A stretch of DNA of 26,760 nt, taken from an uncultured Collinsella sp. Lineage in GTDB: Bacteria; Actinomycetota; Coriobacteriia; Coriobacteriales; Coriobacteriaceae. A program made the translations under genes and the position numbers. The stretch covers positions 1 to 26,760 of the forward strand of contig CABQMF010000024.1 in the NCBI GenBank assembly GCA_902465265.1, read 5' to 3'. This document shows, one piece after another, positions 21,640 through 26,760 of this stretch; position 1 is the stretch's first letter; every line of letters starts with the position of its first letter. The notes under the pieces were generated by a model. That model worked only from the letters and a program-made list of their open reading frames with translations. It was not told the DNA's origin and ran no database searches.

Positions 21640-24530
21640 CGGCGCCGCTCGTGGCGTGCGCGCCACAGCTGTAGATAGTGCCCGATTTGTGCCGACTCGA
21701 TGCGCTGATAGGAACTCGTGGGCAGCGACGTTAAGAATTTCTTGCCGTAGCCCTTCGTCACCAGGCGCGGGTCGGCCAAGATGAGTACGCCGCAATCGGT
21801 CGACGAGCGAATGAGGCGACCGGCTGCCTGCTTGACCTCGAGCACGGCCTCGGGCAGCGAATAGCGCGCCCAAGCGCGGTCTTCGCGCAGATTGCGCTCG
21901 CATGAGAGCGGGTCTGTGGGGCTCGAGAACGGCAGCTTGGGGATGATGACGCAGCGCAGCGTCTCGCCGCTGGCGTCAAACCCTTCCCAAAAGGCCTTAA
22001 GCGCAAAGAGCGACGAGGTCGGTTCGTTGATAAAGCGATCGCGCAGACGGCGAGGAGACGAGTTGCGCTGCTGGCAGTTGAGTTCCAGACCCGCACGAGC
22101 CATCTTGGGCTCGACGCGAGCGTACAGCTCCTCCATGTCACGCCTATTGGTGAACAGCGTGAGGACCGAGCCGCCCATGGCAAGATGAGCGTCGACCAGC
22201 ACACGCTCGAGCGCCGAAAGATAGCTCTCACGATCGCGCGGATCGGGGATATCGCCCGCAACGACTACAGCCATATTCGAATCGAAGTCGTAGCTCGAAT
22301 CCAAGTGCAGCGACGATGATGTCGAGGCACCGATGCGATCGAGGCCGACAGCGTGGTTAAAGTGCTCAAAGCTCTTGGAAACCGTCATGGTCGCCGATGC
22401 AAAGATAGCCGTGTGGACCTCGGGCAGCCACTCGGTTGCCAAGGCCTCGCCAATATCGATGCGCTCCGCGGTCATCGACTCGCCGCCGGCACGCAATCTG
22501 CGATTGACTTGCAGCGAGTACACGTAGTGTTCGTCGGTACCGTCAATGATGAGTTTGAGGTTCTCGGCCAGCTCGTGTAGGCGGCGCGAGATATCACCCA
22601 GGTCGACAACAACCTCGGGCTTGTCGGCGGCGACGGCTTGTACCAGCGCGTCGACGCTCTTGTCAGCTTGTTCCAATGCGTCGATGGCAGTGTAGGCCGA
22701 CTGTAAGAAATCATGCCAGTCGTCAGATTCGCGCAGCTCGGGGCCAATCCATAGGTTCGCATTGTCATAGCCCCCGCGGGCACGGCGGCCGAGCTCGCGA
22801 ACGCCGTCAAACACGTCGGCGATTGCCATGCTCGCGCGCGCAACCGTCGACGTCGCCTTGGCGGTTAGACCCAAGTAGAGCGTAGAGCCCTCCGAGGTTG
22901 CCAAATCGCGGGAAACCTGGCTCAGCGCTCCGGTGCTCGAGCCACCCAGGCGCTCAAACAGAACGCGCGATTCATCCGCCGACACCACGCGCGCCCATTG
23001 ACGGCGCGCCTCGCGCTCGATGGAGTGGGCCTCATCGATCACCCAGTGACGAATCGGAGGCAAGATTCTGCCCTCGGCCGCAACATTGCGGAACAGCAGG
23101 GAATGGTTGGTGACCACTACATCGGCATGCGCCGCGCGACGGCGGGCGCCGTGGACCAGGCATTTATCGGGGAAAAACGGGCATAGGCGACGGGCGCACT
23201 CGCGCGACGCCGTCGTAAAGTCGGGACGGTTGACGCTGCGCCAGCGAATGCCGAGCGAGTCGAGGTCGCCATCGGCCGACTGACACACGTACGCCATGAT
23301 GACCGCGACTGCCGTAAGCGTGTCGGCAGGATCACGCTTAGTCGTAATTTCGACTTGGCCGCGGCTCATGCGCTCAAGCTTGCGCAAGCATGGATAGTGG
23401 TCATAGCCCTTGAGGGCGCAAAACGATAGGCCTCCGTCCAGCTGCTCGGCAAGTTTGGGCAGTTCATGATACATGAGCTGGTCGGCAAGATTATTCGATT
23501 TAGTCGCGATACCAACCGTGATGTTGTTGCGGCGTGCGGCCTCGGCAAAAGGCACCAGGTAGGCCATCGATTTGCCGACGCCCGTCCCCGCCTCAATCAC
23601 GCGATGCGTCCCCGTAACGAGTGCGTCACGGACCTCGAGCGCCATCGCGATCTGCTCATCGCGCGGCTCGTACGTGGGGTACATGCGATTAACCAGGCCG
23701 CCCGGAGCATAGTCCGCCTCGATTTCCTCGCGGCTCGGCATCTTAAGGACCGGTAGCTCGTCCGCATCAACGCGATCATCGGCCCGATCGGCCTTGAGTA
23801 CGTCGGCGCGGGCGGCGCTGAGAGAGAAGATGGAACCGGGGTTCTGCCCCGCCAAGAAGGAGAAGATAGGACGATAGGACCAGGGTACGTCGGGATGCAT
23901 GTCGGCCAGGCGCGCCATTAAGCCCTGAGGCAAGTCGGTGAGCGCCACGAGCAACACGCGCCACACACCACACAGGGCGTCGACATCGGCGTTGGCGCGG
24001 TGCGACACCGAGTCGCAGCCAAACAGGTCGGCCATGAAAGACAGCTTATGCGATGCCAGGCGCGGAAGCGCGATGCGCGACAGTGCCAGCGAATCGATCC
24101 AGATGTCGCTGACGTTGACACCGCCCTTGACCGACTCGATAAACGAACGGTCGAAGGTGGCGTTATGCGCAATCACCGGGCAGCCGCCGACAAAATCGGC
24201 GAGAGCAGCCACGGCATCGACGGCCGATGGGGCATCCACCACATCGGCGTTTGTAATGCTCGTGAGCTCGGTAATTTCGGCGGGAATCAGCTGCTTGGGA
24301 TGCACGAAGGTATCGAACCGATCGACAACCTCGCGGCCGGAAAGGCGGGCCGCCGATATCTCGATAAGCTCGTTGTCCTGCACCGAAAGACCCGTGGTCT
24401 CGGTATCGAGGACGATAACATCTTCCTCGATGAGACCAAACGATTGGGTTTTGGCGCGCTCGGCAAGCGTGGCATAGGAGTCGATGACAAACTGCGGCGT
24501 TCCTGATGAAACCGCGTCCTCGATTAGCAT
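21636..24530 (-). CDS. DnaQ-type exonuclease fused to DinG-like helicase
   Basis: The 964-residue protein joins a 3'-5' exonuclease domain (about 35-195) to a DinG/XPD-type superfamily-2 helicase. The exonuclease residues are all present: D42-x-E44 (LDTETTG), D127 (HNATFDRSF), H177 and D182 (HRANADVDA). The helicase has Walker A AGTGVGKS (314-321), four iron-sulfur cysteines C381, C445, C450 and C457, and the DEAH box at 499-502. The last part (ESLRC-type motif GETLRCVIIPKLPF and QAAGRLIRSS) is helicase motif VI. A role in DNA repair or unwinding of damaged or structured DNA is likely. Its start overlaps the ddl stop by 7 bp (ATGCTAA), and it ends against the WYL pair. Confidence 0.94.
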   Translation of the reverse strand: MLIEDAVSSGTPQFVIDSYATLAERAKTQSFGLIEEDVIVLDTETTGLSVQDNELIEISAARLSGREVVDRFDTFVHPKQLIPAEITELTSITNADVVDAPSAVDAVAALADFVGGCPVIAHNATFDRSFIESVKGGVNVSDIWIDSLALSRIALPRLASHKLSFMADLFGCDSVSHRANADVDALCGVWRVLLVALTDLPQGLMARLADMHPDVPWSYRPIFSFLAGQNPGSIFSLSAARADVLKADRADDRVDADELPVLKMPSREEIEADYAPGGLVNRMYPTYEPRDEQIAMALEVRDALVTGTHRVIEAGTGVGKSMAYLVPFAEAARRNNITVGIATKSNNLADQLMYHELPKLAEQLDGGLSFCALKGYDHYPCLRKLERMSRGQVEITTKRDPADTLTAVAVIMAYVCQSADGDLDSLGIRWRSVNRPDFTTASRECARRLCPFFPDKCLVHGARRRAAHADVVVTNHSLLFRNVAAEGRILPPIRHWVIDEAHSIEREARRQWARVVSADESRVLFERLGGSSTGALSQVSRDLATSEGSTLYLGLTAKATSTVARASMAIADVFDGVRELGRRARGGYDNANLWIGPELRESDDWHDFLQSAYTAIDALEQADKSVDALVQAVAADKPEVVVDLGDISRRLHELAENLKLIIDGTDEHYVYSLQVNRRLRAGGESMTAERIDIGEALATEWLPEVHTAIFASATMTVSKSFEHFNHAVGLDRIGASTSSSLHLDSSYDFDSNMAVVVAGDIPDPRDRESYLSALERVLVDAHLAMGGSVLTLFTNRRDMEELYARVEPKMARAGLELNCQQRNSSPRRLRDRFINEPTSSLFALKAFWEGFDASGETLRCVIIPKLPFSSPTDPLSCERNLREDRAWARYSLPEAVLEVKQAAGRLIRSSTDCGVLILADPRLVTKGYGKKFLTSLPTSSYQRIESAQIGHYLQLWRARHERRR

Positions 24531-25489
24531 GCAATGCCCGCTCGACGAAGACCCATACGGATCAGGCTGTCACAGACCTGCGGGAACGTCATGTCGTCGG
24601 TGTGGCGGATCTCATCCGGATACAGCGACGTATCGGTCATGCCGGGAATGGTATTGGTCTCGAGGATAACGGGGCCGTCCTCGCTCACGATAAAATCGCT
24701 GCGCGAGATGCCCAAGCAACCGAGCGCCCTATGGGCGGCACAGGCTAGCTCCTGGGCACGAGCGTAGTTCTCGGGCGAAATCTGCGCCGGAATGCGATGA
24801 ATGTCCGTAGGGTCAACATACTTCACGTCAAGATCGTAGAACTCGCAGTCCTCGGGCTTACGAATCTCGACAATCGGCAGAGCGCGCACGTCGTCCTCAC
24901 CGTACACGCCAACGGTGATTTCAGTTCCCTCGATACACTTCTCGACCAGCACTTTGTCGCCGTACTCGAACGCCTTGGCGATGGCCGCGGGCAGCTCGGA
25001 GGGTTCATGGACCAGGGAAATGCCATAGCTGGAACCGTTTACGGCCGGCTTCACAAAGCAGCGCTCGCCACAAACCTCAACGATATGATCGATATCGACT
25101 TCATCGCCCACTTCGAGCGCAAGGCCGGGGGCAACGGGAATGCCCGCCTTGGCATACAGGAGCTTCGAGACCTCCTTGTCGGCACCGCAGGCGCTCGCGA
25201 GCACGCCCGACGCCGTGTAGGGGATACCCAGGGTCTCCATGGCACCCTGCATGGCACCATCCTCACCGCCGGCGCCGTGCATGGCGATAAACGCCACGTC
25301 AAAGCCGCCAGTCGCCATGGTTACCATAAAATCATCGGCAGCCGTGTCAAGTAGCTGCACCGAAGTGTAGCCGGCCTCCTTCAAGGCCACCACGACGTTC
25401 TTTCCCGAATTGAGCGAGATCTCGCGCTCAGCGGAATGACCGCCCGCCAAGACCGCTACGTGCATGTTCTCTAGGCTTTTACCCGGCAT
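24524..25489 (-). CDS. ddl: D-alanine--D-alanine ligase
   Basis: Ddl joins two D-Ala with ATP to supply the pentapeptide end of peptidoglycan. The 321-residue ATP-grasp protein shows VAVLAGGHSAEREISL near the start, HGAGGEDGAMQG (71-82), the ATP-binding GSSYG (152-156), FVKPAVNG, and ETNTIPGMT close to the C end. Two ATG candidates exist, but GAGGAGGAG lies seven bases before the ATG at 25489. It heads a minus-strand pair with the DinG-like gene (7-bp overlap) and is divergent from rlmN, with 85 bp between them. A TACAAT on the minus strand near 25530 could be its -10 box, with no clear -35. The linkage of a cell-wall gene and a helicase is not functionally obvious. Confidence 0.96.
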   Translation of the reverse strand: MPGKSLENMHVAVLAGGHSAEREISLNSGKNVVVALKEAGYTSVQLLDTAADDFMVTMATGGFDVAFIAMHGAGGEDGAMQGAMETLGIPYTASGVLASACGADKEVSKLLYAKAGIPVAPGLALEVGDEVDIDHIVEVCGERCFVKPAVNGSSYGISLVHEPSELPAAIAKAFEYGDKVLVEKCIEGTEITVGVYGEDDVRALPIVEIRKPEDCEFYDLDVKYVDPTDIHRIPAQISPENYARAQELACAAHRALGCLGISRSDFIVSEDGPVILETNTIPGMTDTSLYPDEIRHTDDMTFPQVCDSLIRMGLRRAGIAC

Positions 25490-25574
25490 GGGCAGACTCC
25501 TCCTCTATAATTTCTGCAGCTGATACCATATTGTAGCGATACCCTCTACGTTTCCCCAAAATCGAAAGGCTTCC

Positions 25575-26627
25575 ATGAATCCCAGGACTAAATCTCAGGA
25601 CATTCGCGACTTGAGCCAAAACGATATTCGCGAGCTCGTGGCAGAACTCGGCCAGCCCGCTTTCCGCGCCAAGCAACTCATCGAATGGGTTTTTGAGAAG
25701 AACGTTTGTTCGTTTGATGATATGACTAACCTTCCCAAGGCCTTCCGAGAGCAGCTTAAAGAGGCCTTTGCCTTTGATACGCCGACCGAACTCACCAAGC
25801 AGGTTTCCAAAGATGGCTCTCGAAAGTATCTGCTCGAGTACCACGATGGTATTTCCGTCGAGACCGTCGGTATGCCTCGTCGTAACAAGCTTTCCGTCTG
25901 CGTTTCCACACAGGCAGGCTGTGGCATGGGCTGCGCCTTTTGCGCTACCGGTCTTAACGGCCTCAAGCGCTCTCTGACCGCTCAGGAAATCGTCGACCAG
26001 GTGTTGCACGTCTCGAATGATTTTGGCGAGCGCGCCACAAGCGTCGTTTTCATGGGTCAGGGCGAACCCTTTGCTAACTATGACGAGGTTCTCAAGGCAC
26101 TGCGCATCCTCAACGACCCCGACGGTATCGGCATTGGAGCCCGTCACCTTACTGTCTCTACCAGCGGTGTTATTCCCGGTATTCGCAAGTTTGCCGACAT
26201 TCCCGAGCAGTTTACGCTCGCCGTGTCGCTGCACTCCGCCATCCAGTCCACGCGAAACAAGATTATGCCTGGCGTCAAAAAGTACACGCTTCTGCGCCTT
26301 CACGAGGCGCTGCAGCTCTACACCGAGAAAACTGGGCGCCGCCCGACCTATGAGTATGCCATGATTGAAGGCGTCAACGATACGAATCCCGAAATGCAGG
26401 CGCTCTGCGACTTCTGCGAGGGAACGCTGTGCCACGTTAACCTGATTCAGCTTAATGACATCGAGGGCAGCCCGCTTAAGCCGTCTCCGATTCACAAGGT
26501 TGAGGATCTTCAACGCCGCCTTGAGTCTCGTGGCATCGAGACCACGATCCGTAATTCGCGCGGCAATGATATTGATGCCGCCTGTGGTCAGCTGAAGCAA
26601 CGTTTCAAGGTCCAGAAGAACGCATAG
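25575..26627 (+). CDS. rlmN: Dual-specificity 23S rRNA (A2503)/tRNA (A37) C2-methyltransferase, radical SAM
   Basis: RlmN methylates C2 of A2503 in 23S rRNA and A37 in some tRNAs by a radical SAM mechanism. The 350-residue protein has the iron-sulfur motif CGMGCAFC (C116, C120, C123), the GMPRRNKLSVCVSTQ block with C109, seven residues before the first cluster cysteine as in E. coli C118, and C337 (DAACGQLKQRF) at the place of the catalytic methyl-carrying cysteine (E. coli C355). The GEPFANY block and AVSLHSA also fit the family. AAAGG lies before the ATG. A strong terminator follows. Codon use is typical of highly expressed genes compared with its neighbours. Confidence 0.97.
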   Translation: MNPRTKSQDIRDLSQNDIRELVAELGQPAFRAKQLIEWVFEKNVCSFDDMTNLPKAFREQLKEAFAFDTPTELTKQVSKDGSRKYLLEYHDGISVETVGMPRRNKLSVCVSTQAGCGMGCAFCATGLNGLKRSLTAQEIVDQVLHVSNDFGERATSVVFMGQGEPFANYDEVLKALRILNDPDGIGIGARHLTVSTSGVIPGIRKFADIPEQFTLAVSLHSAIQSTRNKIMPGVKKYTLLRLHEALQLYTEKTGRRPTYEYAMIEGVNDTNPEMQALCDFCEGTLCHVNLIQLNDIEGSPLKPSPIHKVEDLQRRLESRGIETTIRNSRGNDIDAACGQLKQRFKVQKNA

Positions 26628-26666
26628 GGGAGTCTGCACCCCATAACGTGTCATGTGAAACATCCG

Positions 26667-26706
26667 ACAGCCCTGGTTGCAAATAATGCAACCAGGGCTG
26701 TTTCAT
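26667..26706 (+). terminator. Terminator of rlmN
   Basis: ACAGCCCTGGTTGCA and its exact reverse complement form a 15-bp stem with a five-base AATAA loop, followed by TTCATTTG. The sequence from 26707 to the end (26760) shows no gene; an ATG at 26750 has no ribosome-binding site and too few codons to judge. Confidence 0.85.
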
Positions 26707-26760
26707 TTGTTTTCATCCTAGTGGACTTGATTTACGTGAACTTAGTTTTATGGCCAAAAT

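Noticed and set aside
25479..26663. Minus-strand frame of 394 codons opposite rlmN
   Set aside because: rlmN is complete with catalytic cysteines and a terminator; the antisense frame also overlaps the ddl leader and has no family match.

Overview
The window is about 26.8 kb of moderately high-GC bacterial chromosome. Gene content and style suggest the Coriobacteriia, most likely Collinsella or a close relative. Pointers are a small TSCPD-domain gene coupled to a Tat lipoprotein, a PafB/PafC-like WYL pair, Tat and sortase-type export signals, CCA-encoding tRNA genes and short intergenic gaps. This assignment is inference; no rRNA or marker-gene comparison was possible.

Layout. Bases 1-12341 read almost entirely on the minus strand. 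In minus-strand order they hold tRNA-Gly(TCC) with a repeat block behind it, purB, a solute-binding protein overlapping a membrane GGDEF protein, a TSCPD protein overlapping a Tat lipoprotein, an OmpR-type response regulator with its histidine kinase, purC abutting a small membrane protein, an M29 aminopeptidase, tRNA-Lys(TTT) with a second repeat block, and the start of a TraX-like membrane protein that leaves the window at base 1. A plus-strand gene (12639-16070) encodes a large LPATG-anchored surface protein with an apparent thioester head and about six SpaA-like repeats. It converges on a minus-strand pair: a small membrane protein and a very unusual M28-peptidase-like membrane protein. 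Two tandem WYL regulators (plus) converge with overlapping stop codons on an exonuclease-DinG helicase fusion, which itself overlaps ddl (both minus). rlmN (plus) ends the window with a clear terminator.

How genes work together. purB and purC supply purine synthesis. The regulator/kinase pair and the solute-binding/GGDEF pair are signalling units. The Ddl and surface-protein genes concern the envelope. The WYL pair, if PafBC-like, and the DinG-like helicase suggest a DNA-damage theme at 19.7-24.5 kb.

The most unusual signals are (i) copies of tRNA 3' ends lying just downstream of both tRNA genes, among small GC-rich hairpins, several with GNA loops (GAA or GGA), and (ii) the M28-like protein, whose fold is split by roughly 650 residues of low-complexity sequence and whose catalytic residues are mostly replaced. 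Several gene starts are moved inward here because ribosome-binding sites and terminators rule out the longest open frame.
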